A stretch of 34,087 bases of DNA, taken from the NCBI GenBank assembly GCA_964651515.1, contig CAZYYB010000023.1:1-34087 (forward strand). The letters run 5' to 3'. This document shows, piece by piece, positions 8,890 to 16,313 of this stretch (the first letter of the stretch is position 1; every line of letters starts with the position of its first letter). The stretch is from BOG-1184 sp964651515 (lineage in GTDB: Bacteria > Fibrobacterota > Chitinivibrionia > Chitinivibrionales > Chitinispirillaceae). Under the pieces are notes generated by a model, which was not told where the DNA came from, ran no database searches, and saw nothing but the letters and a program-made list of their open reading frames with translations. Both the position numbers and the translations under genes were made by a program.

Positions 8890-9543
8890 TCAGGCCCCCT
8901 GCTTTTCGACTCGCCGACAATACTCCAGCCACGATTCGAATCCCGCGCCGGTCGTGCAGGAGAGCGGAAACAGCTTCGCGGCGCTGTGGAGCCTCGCGCA
9001 ATCCTCCCGGACGCGGTCCATCGAAAAATTAACGTAGGGAAGCAGGTCGATTTTATTGATGATAACGGCGTCGGCCCGGGTGAACAGGGCGGGATACTTC
9101 GCCGGTTTCTCGTCGCCTTCGGTAACCGAGAGCACCGCGATTTTGTGGAGTTCGCCCAGATCGAAGGTGGAGGGACAGACGAGATTGCCGACATTTTCGA
9201 TGACGAGAAGCTTTGTCGACGCGAAATTCATCGGCCGCATCGCCTTCTGCACCATGGCGGCGTTCAGGTGGCACGAGCCGCCGGTTTCAATCTGCACGGC
9301 CGTCGCGCCCGCGGCCTGCAGCCGGTCGGCATCGAGCGTCGTCTGGATATCCCCGGTGATGACCGCGAGCCTGTCGCCGTAGGTCAAGGCCATCCGTTCG
9401 AGAATGGCGGTCTTGCCCGACCCCGGCGAACTGACCATATTGAGGACACGCAGGCCGTGCGCGGCGAAGAACAGGCGATTTTGCCGTGCAATGGCGTCGT
9501 TTGCCGCCGCCACCGATCCCGCGATCCTGATAACCTCACTCAT
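8890..9543 (-). CDS. hypB: hydrogenase nickel incorporation GTPase HypB
   Basis: This 217-residue SIMIBI-class GTPase works with HypA to insert nickel into the large subunit of NiFe hydrogenase. It has the P-loop SPGSGKTA (about residues 39-46), the metal site GGSCHLN with Cys91 and His92 between the switch regions, and NKIDLLPY for guanine recognition. The N-terminal CxxCGC metal site and His-rich stretch found in some HypB proteins are absent. The ATG at 9543 overlaps the end of hypA by 8 bases; a TTG two codons upstream is less likely. It is the last gene of the hydrogenase operon and converges on the hybrid kinase with a 7-base gap. Confidence 0.96.
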   Translation of the reverse strand: MSEVIRIAGSVAAANDAIARQNRLFFAAHGLRVLNMVSSPGSGKTAILERMALTYGDRLAVITGDIQTTLDADRLQAAGATAVQIETGGSCHLNAAMVQKAMRPMNFASTKLLVIENVGNLVCPSTFDLGELHKIAVLSVTEGDEKPAKYPALFTRADAVIINKIDLLPYVNFSMDRVREDCARLHSAAKLFPLSCTTGAGFESWLEYCRRVEKQGA

Positions 9544-9874
9544 CTTCAACCTCTATGCTTTCTATGATGCACTGGTTTCCGTCGATAATCGTCCGGTCGA
9601 ACTCCCGGCAGGCTGGGCAGGGCTCGAATAATCCGGGCGGCGAGTAGGTCATGCCGCAGGAGCAGCGGAACGTCGCTTTGACCCGGTTGACCGAAATGGA
9701 AACCGCCCCCGAAGCCTGCGCGTCATTGAACAGCAGGTCGCAGTACATGACGAGCGACTCGTCGAATACCCCCGAAAGGTCGCCGATGGATAAAATAATT
9801 TTTGTAATAGTCCTGCCTTCGGCCGCTTCGATCGCCATACGGACTATTTCCTGCGCCACGCCGTACTCGTGCAT
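9536..9874 (-). CDS. hypA: hydrogenase maturation nickel metallochaperone HypA
   Basis: This 112-residue protein begins MHE, whose His2 is the nickel ligand in the family, and has a zinc-ribbon formed by Cys71, Cys73, Cys86 and Cys89. The first pair is CxC rather than the usual CxxC, a small oddity. It delivers nickel to HypB and the hydrogenase precursor. It follows hydA after 10 bases, with AGGAG before the start, and overlaps hypB. hypC, hypD, hypE and hypF, needed for the Fe(CN)2CO centre, are not in the window and must lie elsewhere. Confidence 0.95.
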   Translation of the reverse strand: MHEYGVAQEIVRMAIEAAEGRTITKIILSIGDLSGVFDESLVMYCDLLFNDAQASGAVSISVNRVKATFRCSCGMTYSPPGLFEPCPACREFDRTIIDGNQCIIESIEVEDE

Positions 9875-9884
9875 GCAGGGCTCC

Positions 9885-11165
9885 TCAGTGCGCGGAACAG
9901 GAAATGCAGGGATCGTACGCCCGGACGAGCATTTCGAGCGCGAACTGAAGCCGCTCCCTGCCCCGATCCTTGAAAAGGGGGACAAGCTTCTCCATGTCGT
10001 GCTGGATGTTGGCATGGTTCTGGTTGGTGGGAATGATGCAGTTTGCCGACCGGCAGATGCCGCGGTCGTCGTAGCCGTATTCGTGAAACAGGACCCCGCG
10101 CGGCGCCTCCACGGCGCCAACCCCCCGTCCCTCGCGGGGCACCACCGGAGCATTTGCCCCGGCCAGGCCCCCTGCAATGAGCCGCCCGGCAAGGATGGCA
10201 GACGTTTCCAGCGCGTGAGCGCACTCCACCACCTGCGCCAACGTGTTGTAATAGGGGTTATGGAGGTTCGGGCGAAGCCCGAACCTGGCGGCGATCGCCT
10301 GCGCCGTCGGCGTCAAAGCCGAATGATTGTTGTTGAAGCGGGCGAGCGCTCCTACCATGTAGGAGTCCCGGTTGAACTTCGCCCATTTTGCCGTCGATTG
10401 GGCGACGACATACTCATTTGTCACGCGCCGGTAATCGGACAGGGGAATTTCGTGCAGGGCGTCGCTCGATTTGATCATGCCGCGGTAGTGCGCATAGGAG
10501 TCCGGCTCCGTGAGGCTGATGTATTCGGTTTCCCGGGTCAAGTCCGGGATGGCGGCAGCACAGGAAGCCACGACCTCGGCGAGTTTTTTCGTGTCCTCCA
10601 GGCCGTCTTCAAACCGGGCTTTCAGGCCTTCCAGCTCTTTCGGTTGCGGCAGCATGGTCCAACCGCCCACCATGGTCCGGATTGGGTGCGTGGTCCTGCC
10701 GCCGATGATATCGGCGGTTTCATTGGCGAGCCGGTGCAGCTTGATGATGAGCAGTACCGTTTCCCGGTGGGTGGCGATGAGGGGAAACACGCTTTCGACC
10801 TTGAAGAAATCCGGGGCGGCAAGGTAGCCGATGTGGAGGATATGACTCTGGAGTATCTCGGCCCAGAGCAGGATGCGGCGGAGTGCCTCGGTCTCTTCGC
10901 TGATCGTGACGCCGAAGGCCTCCTCGGTTGCGCGAAGCGAAGAAAAGGTATGGCTGATGGAGCAGATACCGCAGATCCGGGAGACGATGGGCGCCACCTC
11001 GGTGTAGTGCCTGCCGATGACCATGGCTTCGAAGAACCGGGGCGACTCGGGGACCTGCCATTCGACTCTTTTTATGTCGCCGTCGTCGATGTCGACATGG
11101 ATGTTGCCGTGGCCCTCGGCCCGGGTGATATGGTGGACGTCGATGCGCAGCGTCGGGCCGCTCAT
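9885..11165 (-). CDS. hydA: group 3b NiFe hydrogenase, large (alpha) subunit
   Basis: This 426-residue catalytic subunit holds the NiFe centre. The N-terminal ligand motif is RICGIC with Cys65 and Cys68, and the C-terminal one is DPCISC with Cys420 and Cys423. Further family segments are TRAEGHGNI near the start and GVLFHEYGYDDRG. The protein ends at the His of DPCISCSAH, directly before the stop codon, so the C-terminal peptide normally removed by a maturation protease is absent. The start overlaps the hydD stop (ATGA). The operon order hydB-hydG-hydD-hydA matches the NAD(P)-linked sulfhydrogenase type of Pyrococcus, a bidirectional cytosolic enzyme that exchanges electrons between H2 and NAD(P)H. 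Confidence 0.96.
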   Translation of the reverse strand: MSGPTLRIDVHHITRAEGHGNIHVDIDDGDIKRVEWQVPESPRFFEAMVIGRHYTEVAPIVSRICGICSISHTFSSLRATEEAFGVTISEETEALRRILLWAEILQSHILHIGYLAAPDFFKVESVFPLIATHRETVLLIIKLHRLANETADIIGGRTTHPIRTMVGGWTMLPQPKELEGLKARFEDGLEDTKKLAEVVASCAAAIPDLTRETEYISLTEPDSYAHYRGMIKSSDALHEIPLSDYRRVTNEYVVAQSTAKWAKFNRDSYMVGALARFNNNHSALTPTAQAIAARFGLRPNLHNPYYNTLAQVVECAHALETSAILAGRLIAGGLAGANAPVVPREGRGVGAVEAPRGVLFHEYGYDDRGICRSANCIIPTNQNHANIQHDMEKLVPLFKDRGRERLQFALEMLVRAYDPCISCSAH

Positions 11166-11905
11166 GGCAGCGTCTCCGGATCGACCGCATACATGGTAAA
11201 CATCCGGAATACCTCTTCCAGGGAGAGGCCGTTTTTTGCCAGCACCTCCCGCATGGAGTTTTTATTCGGGTCCGGCACCAGGCCCCGGCACCCCTCGCAG
11301 GGGCTCCTGTTGGCCGGACAGACGGCATCGCAACCGGCGCGGGTGACCGGGCCAAGACATACCATGCCGATATCGAAGAGACAGACGTTGTCCCGTTTTT
11401 TGCACTCGACGCAGACCGGGTAGTCGGGCAGCTTCGGCGGCAGTCCCATCGCGAGCATTTTGACAATGGTCAGAAACTCGCCCCGGTTGATCGGACAGCC
11501 GGGAACCGCCGCATCGACGTTGACCACCTCGTGGACCGCGCGGGTAGGGTAGGAGTCGAGGTGCGGCATGTTCCATGCGTCTCCGTAGACCTCCCGGCGC
11601 ACGGTAGTCGCATCGCGCAGGTTCTTAAGCTTGTTGACCCCGCCGAGGTGGGCGCAGGCGCCGAATTCGACGAGGATGTTCGACCGCCGCCGGATGTCCC
11701 TCAACCGCTCCTCATCCGCGAGGCGGGTGATCGACCCTTCGATGAACGCGATGTCGTACGAGGCGGCCGAGCCGGTAAGCACCTCGCGGAACTCGACAAT
11801 GTCGACAATCGCGGCAAGGCCGATGATCTCCTCTTCGAGGTCCGCGATCTGGAGCTGGCACCCTTCACAGCAGGTAAAATCGAAAAAACCGACGCGTGGT
11901 TTCAT
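11162..11905 (-). CDS. hydD: group 3b NiFe hydrogenase, small (delta) subunit
   Basis: This 247-residue subunit carries the iron-sulfur relay next to the NiFe site. The proximal cluster begins with FTCCEGCQ (Cys12, Cys13, Cys16) and continues with FGACAHLGG and VPGCPI. The C-terminal part has two further Cys groups, CVECKKRDNVC and, later, CDAVCPANRSPCEGC. There is no twin-arginine signal, so the enzyme is cytosolic. The start at 11905 places the cluster motif at the N-terminus as usual; the open frame upstream is the shadow of hydG. The gap to hydG is 2 bases and the stop overlaps hydA. Confidence 0.95.
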   Translation of the reverse strand: MKPRVGFFDFTCCEGCQLQIADLEEEIIGLAAIVDIVEFREVLTGSAASYDIAFIEGSITRLADEERLRDIRRRSNILVEFGACAHLGGVNKLKNLRDATTVRREVYGDAWNMPHLDSYPTRAVHEVVNVDAAVPGCPINRGEFLTIVKMLAMGLPPKLPDYPVCVECKKRDNVCLFDIGMVCLGPVTRAGCDAVCPANRSPCEGCRGLVPDPNKNSMREVLAKNGLSLEEVFRMFTMYAVDPETLP

Positions 11906-11907
11906 GG

Positions 11908-12753
11908 TCAGAGGGCCTCCGGGTGGCCGATGAGCGATTCGTAGCGCATGACCGGGCCTTCGCGGCATACGAGCATTCCGTCTATCTGGCAGTGACCGCA
12001 TTTGCCGACGCCGCATTTCATGTGCCGTTCGAGGGACACCACGATATCTCCGTCCTGGAAGCCGAGGTTTTTGAGTTCAAGAATGACGAATTTGTACATG
12101 ACCGGCGGTCCAACGAGAAATGCGCGGGTGGCCGTCGGGTCGATGCTCTCGACGATGGCCGGGAAGAGGGAAGTGATGACGCCCGTATTTCCGTGCCAGG
12201 CGGCATCGGGTCGGTCAACGGTTTCCAGAAGCGTTACCGCGGGTTCCCTGCTCCAGCGTGCGAGCTCTTCCGTAAATAACCGCTGCGACGGGTCGATGCA
12301 GCCGGACAGGATGAAAATCCTGCCGTAATCCGGTCGGTTATCGAAGGCATAATTTATGGCCGAGCGCAGGGGTGCAAGACCGATGCCGCCCGCCACGAAG
12401 AGGAGGTCTTTCCCTTTGCATCCATCCAATCCGAAGTGGGTCCCGAAGGGTCCGCGTATGCCTGTTTTTTCACCGGGCACGAGTTTATGCAGTGCCGCGG
12501 TTACCCGGCCGGCATTGCGCACCACCAATTCAAACCGAGGATCGCGGGTCGGCGATGACGAGATCGAAATCGGCGCTTCGCCGATGCCGGGGATGGATAC
12601 CTCGACGAACTGGCCGGGAAGGTGGCCGAGTTCGCGGCCATCAAGCTCGAATTCGAAGTAGCGGTCCCGATCGGTCATTGGGTACGTGGTGACCAGCGTC
12701 GCGATCTTTGGCAGGAAGAGCGAGCCGCGTTCCCCGCTGCGGGCATCATTCAT
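11908..12753 (-). CDS. hydG: group 3b hydrogenase, FAD/NAD(P)-binding (gamma) subunit
   Basis: This 281-residue subunit belongs to the ferredoxin-NADP reductase-like family. It has the flavin strand GQFVEVSIPGIGEAPISISS, the pyridine-nucleotide motif FVAGGIGLAPLRS and, near the end, a Cys group RHMKCGVGKCGHCQ with a later Cys in MLVC that binds a 2Fe-2S cluster as in dihydroorotate dehydrogenase electron-transfer subunits. It passes electrons between NAD(P)H and the iron-sulfur chain. Its start overlaps the end of hydB by 8 bases. Whether NAD or NADP is preferred cannot be told from this reading. Confidence 0.94.
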   Translation of the reverse strand: MNDARSGERGSLFLPKIATLVTTYPMTDRDRYFEFELDGRELGHLPGQFVEVSIPGIGEAPISISSSPTRDPRFELVVRNAGRVTAALHKLVPGEKTGIRGPFGTHFGLDGCKGKDLLFVAGGIGLAPLRSAINYAFDNRPDYGRIFILSGCIDPSQRLFTEELARWSREPAVTLLETVDRPDAAWHGNTGVITSLFPAIVESIDPTATRAFLVGPPVMYKFVILELKNLGFQDGDIVVSLERHMKCGVGKCGHCQIDGMLVCREGPVMRYESLIGHPEAL

Positions 12754-13792
12754 GGCGGCCCCCGCTTCCGGCGATGTCGCCGACCATTTCGACGATCGAG
12801 GCGATATCGGCGGTACAGGCCCGTGTGCAGCGGCCGCATCCGACGCAGCCCGTGATGCCGTACCGTTCTTTCATGTAGATCGTTTTGCGATACAGGCGGT
12901 GTCGCACGCGGTCGGCAGGGGTTTTCCGGAAGTTATGGCCTCCGGCCACGGTGGCGAAGTTCGGGAGGGTGCAGCCGTCCCACGTCCGGTAACGCGTTCC
13001 GGCGGCGAGGGTGAGATCCACCTTATCCCGGACATCGAAGCAGATGCAGGTCGGGCAGACCTGGACGCACGAGCCGCAGGAGAAGCACTTATCCCCCCGC
13101 GTTTTAAAGGTTGCATGCCGCTCCTGCCCCCGAAGGACGGCGGGAAGGGTCAGGCGGTCGACCGGCAGGGCGATTTCGTCGGGAACCGCCGTCTTGCGGG
13201 CGTTCATGAGCTCGATGGTCGCGCCGTCCGCGCTGCGGGCCTCGCTTCCGGTGAGGAGTCTCTTCCCGGCGACGGTCACGATTTCGAGGGCCAGCGAATC
13301 GTCGCCGAGGTCGACCATCATGAGGTCGGCGGTCCGGTAGCACTCTTCCGGAGCGATCATGGAAGTTGTAAATCTGTAGCGCCAGGACCGTGTCGGATAA
13401 AGTCCGATGAACAGGGTATTCCGACGCCGGGTGCCATATTGGTCGTCGACGGCGTCGGCATTGTAGACCTCATCGCACAGGGCAATTGCCGCGAGGTCGC
13501 CGGGATGGACGCCGATGATCCAGCGCGGCCGCTCATCGTACCGTGACTCGCAGGACGCCGGATCGCCGGTAGCATAGGTCAAAAGCGGATCGCGCGCAGG
13601 AAGCAGGAACTTTCGCGGCGACAGCGTCGTTTCGTCGTAGTCGAGTCGCAGGGATGCCGCCGCTTCCAGGGGCTCGAATGAATAGCGGCCGCCGAGGGCA
13701 TCCACCGGACCGATGACCTCGATTCCTCCCCGAGCGATCATGCCATCGACGAGGGATGAAAATTGCAGCTTGCTGATCCGGACGATTTCCAT
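12746..13792 (-). CDS. hydB: group 3b hydrogenase, iron-sulfur (beta) subunit
   Basis: This 348-residue subunit has two 4Fe-4S motifs in its C-terminal third, KCFSCGSCVQVCPTC and GCVGCGRCTRAC, as in the beta subunit of archaeal sulfhydrogenase and the AsrA sulfite reductase subunit. The N-terminal two thirds are the matching family domain (including IGVHPGDLAAI). It is first in the operon. The start at 13792 has GGAGGG at the right distance, but that ribosome site lies within a GC-rich hairpin (see 13798-13818). In this family the subunit carries electrons between HydG and HydD; reported sulfur reduction is a side activity. Confidence 0.94.
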   Translation of the reverse strand: MEIVRISKLQFSSLVDGMIARGGIEVIGPVDALGGRYSFEPLEAAASLRLDYDETTLSPRKFLLPARDPLLTYATGDPASCESRYDERPRWIIGVHPGDLAAIALCDEVYNADAVDDQYGTRRRNTLFIGLYPTRSWRYRFTTSMIAPEECYRTADLMMVDLGDDSLALEIVTVAGKRLLTGSEARSADGATIELMNARKTAVPDEIALPVDRLTLPAVLRGQERHATFKTRGDKCFSCGSCVQVCPTCICFDVRDKVDLTLAAGTRYRTWDGCTLPNFATVAGGHNFRKTPADRVRHRLYRKTIYMKERYGITGCVGCGRCTRACTADIASIVEMVGDIAGSGGRHE

Positions 13793-13797
13793 GACGA

Positions 13798-13818
13798 CCC
13801 TCCAGCCGAAGCGGGGGG
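13798..13818 (-). promoter_or_regulatory. hairpin covering the hydB ribosome binding site
   Basis: On the minus strand CCCCCCGC and GCTGGAGGG can pair around a short TTCG loop, with one bulge and one G-T pair. The right arm contains the GGAGGG Shine-Dalgarno of hydB, so the structure could limit translation of the operon. The rest of 13793-14044 shows no clear promoter for hyd. Confidence 0.45.
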
Positions 13819-13969
13819 AGAGGGGTGGTTACCGTAGTGCCGGGAAGTGAACGGTCTTTCGATAAAATAGTATGCGGAGTAGCGGGGTGAAGAAAAAGAG
13901 CCGTGGGACCCGATACTAGATAACATTCTTCCCCGATTTGAGCGCCGTGTCACGACATCCCCTTCTCAT

Positions 13970-13998
13970 TTGAGCTTTCCTTCGATATATTTTATTTC
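13970..13998 (+). promoter_or_regulatory. possible sigma-70 promoter of the cyclophilin gene
   Basis: TTGAGC and TATTTC are separated by 17 bases, 46 bases before the start; the -10 match is weak. Confidence 0.35.
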
Positions 13999-14044
13999 TC
14001 TTATCGTAGTAGCCAATCAAATTTCACTCAAAAGAGGAGAGATT

Positions 14045-14692
14045 ATGAAGAAAAAGACGGCAGTCTTGGTGGCGGCGGCGGGACTCGGCGCACTCGCATC
14101 CGGCGGCGATGTGCAGAATCAGGTCAAGCTCGAAACGAGTATGGGCGATATTGTTATTGCGCTCGATTCTACGGCTGCGCCGGTCACCGTGGCGAATTTT
14201 CTCGGCTATGTGAATAGCGGCTTTTACGATGGTACGATATTTCATCGCGTCATTCCGGGCTTCATGATCCAGGGAGGAGGCATGACCGATTCCATGAAAG
14301 AGAAATCGACCCGGACGCCGATTAAGAATGAAGCCGGAAACGGGCTCACCAATGACCGGGGAACCATCGCCATGGCCCGGACCAACGATCCCAATTCGGC
14401 AACCGCCCAGTTTTTTATCAATACCGTGACCAACAGTTTTCTCAACCATACGGCAAATACCGATCAGGGGTGGGGCTATTGTGTCTTTGGAAAGGTTATC
14501 GAAGGGATGGAGGTTGTCGACGTGATCGCTAAGACCCCTACCGGCAACAGAGGCCCCTACAGCGATGTTCCCGTTACGCCGGTTGTCATTAAAAAGGCCT
14601 CGGTCGTCGGTACCGCCCCCATAAAAAAAGATTCCGGTGCCAAGGATTCAACCGGCACCGCTCCGGCGAAATCGAAGGGTGATGGGCAATAA
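14045..14692 (+). CDS. exported cyclophilin-type peptidyl-prolyl isomerase
   Basis: This 215-residue protein begins with a short signal-like segment (MKKKTAVLVAAAGLGALASG) and then a cyclophilin domain. The domain shows TSMGDIVIALD, NFLGYV, the catalytic FHRVIPGFMIQGGG, TAQFFIN and VFGKVIEGMEVVD. The last 25 residues are a Lys, Ser and Thr-rich low-complexity tail. It should catalyse proline isomerisation during folding in the periplasm. No lipobox Cys is present, so it is probably soluble. AGAGGAGAG precedes the start. It is followed by the superoxide reductase gene 126 bases on, possibly as a separate unit. Confidence 0.93.
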   Translation: MKKKTAVLVAAAGLGALASGGDVQNQVKLETSMGDIVIALDSTAAPVTVANFLGYVNSGFYDGTIFHRVIPGFMIQGGGMTDSMKEKSTRTPIKNEAGNGLTNDRGTIAMARTNDPNSATAQFFINTVTNSFLNHTANTDQGWGYCVFGKVIEGMEVVDVIAKTPTGNRGPYSDVPVTPVVIKKASVVGTAPIKKDSGAKDSTGTAPAKSKGDGQ

Positions 14693-14818
14693 CTATCTGC
14701 CGGAAAGAGTGAAGCTTGCTCGCGGCAGCGCACCGTTTGATTTCGCCGCCTGCAATGACGGCATGGATTTTACCGACTTATTATCGACTTTAATCGCTCA
14801 ACCACAAGGAGGTCTTTA

Positions 14819-15253
14819 ATGGTCATTTTTATCTGCAGTATGTGCGGGCATATCGAATTCGGCAACGCGCCGGACCGGTGCCCGGTATGCATGTCGCCAA
14901 AGGAAAAGTATAGCCGGAACGATAATGTATTCATCGAATCCGAGGAGAAGAGCAAGGAAGCGGCGATCAAGCACATTCCCAGCGTGACGATCAACAGCGA
15001 GTGCAAACTCATTCCCGAGCTTTCCTGCATCGATGTCATCGTTCGCATCGGCAAGGCGCTCCATCCGATGGAAGCGGCCCACTATATCCGTTTTATCGAT
15101 TGCTATGTCGATGACGCGTATGTCTCGCGGACCATGCTGACGCCGGGCGTTTTTGCCGGTGCATGCTTTCATCTGAAAGCAAAAGGGAGCCGGATAAGGA
15201 TCGTGGAAAATTGCAGCATCCACGGTTACTGGCAAATGGAAGGGCAGCTGTAG
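14819..15253 (+). CDS. superoxide reductase with rubredoxin-like N-terminus
   Basis: This 144-residue protein has two parts. Residues 1-30 form a rubredoxin-like knuckle pair with Cys6/Cys9 and Cys21/Cys24. Residues 45-144 are a desulfoferrodoxin/neelaredoxin domain with the complete mononuclear iron site: His52 in KHIP, His82 and His88 in HPMEAAHYI, and Cys132 and His135 in CSIHG. It should reduce superoxide to peroxide without making oxygen, which fits an anaerobe. Classical desulfoferrodoxin has a desulforedoxin domain with a CC pair; here the first metal site is of the CxxC/CxxC rubrerythrin type. AAGGAGG gives strong initiation. It lies close to the rubrerythrin-like genes, which would handle the peroxide. 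Confidence 0.9.
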   Translation: MVIFICSMCGHIEFGNAPDRCPVCMSPKEKYSRNDNVFIESEEKSKEAAIKHIPSVTINSECKLIPELSCIDVIVRIGKALHPMEAAHYIRFIDCYVDDAYVSRTMLTPGVFAGACFHLKAKGSRIRIVENCSIHGYWQMEGQL

Positions 15254-15276
15254 CGGGCTCTGAAGGTGTCAGGCCG

Positions 15277-15348
15277 CAGGAGGCTCTCCGGGGCCGTGTG
15301 CACGGCCCGGTGATGTTCCGGATCGGGCGGTTCCCGGAGCTCCTCCTG
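15277..15348. repeat. nested inverted repeat between convergent genes
   Basis: Outer arms CAGGAGG-N4-CCGGG and CCCGG-N4-CCTCCTG (14 of 16 pairs) enclose an inner stem GGGCCGTG/CACGGCCC. It sits between the convergent superoxide reductase and ferritin-like genes. Without T-runs it is not a textbook terminator, but a bidirectional stop is the most likely role. Confidence 0.5.
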
Positions 15349-15364
15349 TTAGTATACTCGGCGG

Positions 15365-15943
15365 CTAAAATTCATCGAGATGGTACCATTCGGCATTTTC
15401 CAGCCATTCGCCGGGAGCGCGATTGAACTCCATGAGGCAGGTGATGAGAAACGCATGCGCCTTTTCCTGATGGATAATATTCTTTAAGATCGTTCTTTCC
15501 TGGTCGCGGCCGCCGGACGCTTCAACCGCCGTCAATTGGCTTTCATACAGTACCACGCTTTTGTTCTCGAAAGCGAGCGCCTTTTCGTAGGCGTCGAAAT
15601 AGTCCATGGCCGGCAATCCCGCTTCCCTGAACTGTTCCCACAGTTTCTGAAAAGCCTTATGAGACTTGACAAGCACCTGCGTGTTGATTATCGAAGGCAG
15701 GTGCGCCTTTTTCTCCCAGGAATCGAATATATCGAAATGGCGCTGCTCCTCGTCGGCAAGAAAAGTAAAAATTCCTGAAATTTCGGGTATCGGAATGTCC
15801 CTGGCAAGCATCGAGTAGTGATCCCGGCCCTGGATCTCGATTTGTTTTGCAAAGGCCAGAAATGACGCCTCGCCTCCCTTGTCCGGATTTTCATTAACCG
15901 GCGAACTCCCGGTCACATCTTCCCCTGCCACCCGATTAAGCAT
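15365..15943 (-). CDS. rubrerythrin-like diiron ferritin-family protein
   Basis: This 192-residue four-helix protein has the full set of diiron ligands of the rubrerythrin/ferritin-like family: Glu36, Glu66 and His69 (EQRH), Glu126, and Glu160 and His163 (EKAH). It has no C-terminal rubredoxin domain. The likely role is peroxide reduction or iron handling in the cytosol, with electrons from an unknown donor, possibly the rubredoxin-like part of the neighbouring superoxide reductase. The ATG at 15943 is chosen for the purine-rich GGGGGAG ahead of it; the frame is open further upstream, but that part has no family sequence. A -24/-12 element lies at 16065-16080 on the same strand. Confidence 0.85.
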   Translation of the reverse strand: MLNRVAGEDVTGSSPVNENPDKGGEASFLAFAKQIEIQGRDHYSMLARDIPIPEISGIFTFLADEEQRHFDIFDSWEKKAHLPSIINTQVLVKSHKAFQKLWEQFREAGLPAMDYFDAYEKALAFENKSVVLYESQLTAVEASGGRDQERTILKNIIHQEKAHAFLITCLMEFNRAPGEWLENAEWYHLDEF

Positions 15944-16064
15944 GATCCGGCTCCCCCCTGCTGTTCGCTTTGGACTGCGACACTGCTCCACACGCTGCAC
16001 AATGATCGGTCTCTCAAGTGCCTCCCAAGCACGAGAATAGTGTAGCACCGTCTCGGCACTAAGG

Positions 16065-16080
16065 AGCGAAAGGTATGCCA
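16065..16080 (-). promoter_or_regulatory. candidate sigma-54 promoter of the rubrerythrin-like gene
   Basis: On the minus strand the sequence reads TGGCATACCTTTCGCT: GG and GC with exactly 10 bases between them. It has three mismatches to TGGCACGNNNNTTGCW, so it is weaker than the promoter facing the other way. The implied leader is about 110 nt. Confidence 0.45.
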
Positions 16081-16130
16081 GCCGGGCGGCATCTGAAAAA
16101 GGGTGCCGGGCATGTCGCCTGAAATTTCCA

Positions 16131-16159
16131 CATCTGCGAAAGTGTTTTAAATGTGGCAA
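16131..16159. promoter_or_regulatory. possible activator site between divergent ferritin-like genes
   Basis: CCACAT and ATGTGG form an inverted repeat with a 17-base spacer, about 90-115 bases upstream of the strong -24/-12 element. Position fits an enhancer-binding protein site, but the sequence is not repeated upstream of the other candidate promoters. The rest of 15944-16313 shows no gene. Confidence 0.25.
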
Positions 16160-16246
16160 TGGGCAATGCCGCGGTGAGCCCGGCAATCTTCCATAATTTG
16201 GCGCCTTACGGCAGATTATTCGGCGGTGACGGCTGGAGTCGATACG

Positions 16247-16262
16247 TGGCATGCATTTTGCA
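16247..16262 (+). promoter_or_regulatory. sigma-54 promoter of the degenerate ferritin-like gene
   Basis: TGGCATGCATTTTGCA differs from the -24/-12 consensus TGGCACGNNNNTTGCW at one position only. Transcription would begin near 16273, giving a leader of about 40 nt that contains the GGAAGGAGAG ribosome site. Confidence 0.8.
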
Positions 16263-16313
16263 AGTTAAAATAAACCGTGCAAGAAATATGAACAGAGGGA
16301 AGGAGAGTCCCTT

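Noticed and set aside
14703..14718. A GG-N10-GC match upstream of the superoxide reductase gene
   Set aside because: Only the four invariant bases fit; the TT before GC is AA and the -24 half does not match, so chance is likely.
14682..14819. A 45-codon open frame whose stop overlaps the superoxide reductase start (TAATG)
   Set aside because: The composition is unremarkable, the ribosome site is poor and no family pattern is visible; the overlap alone is not enough.
15880..15960. A translated segment (GSSPV) and a small stem that recall a tRNA T-arm
   Set aside because: The loop is not TTCRANY-like and no acceptor or anticodon arms can be formed.
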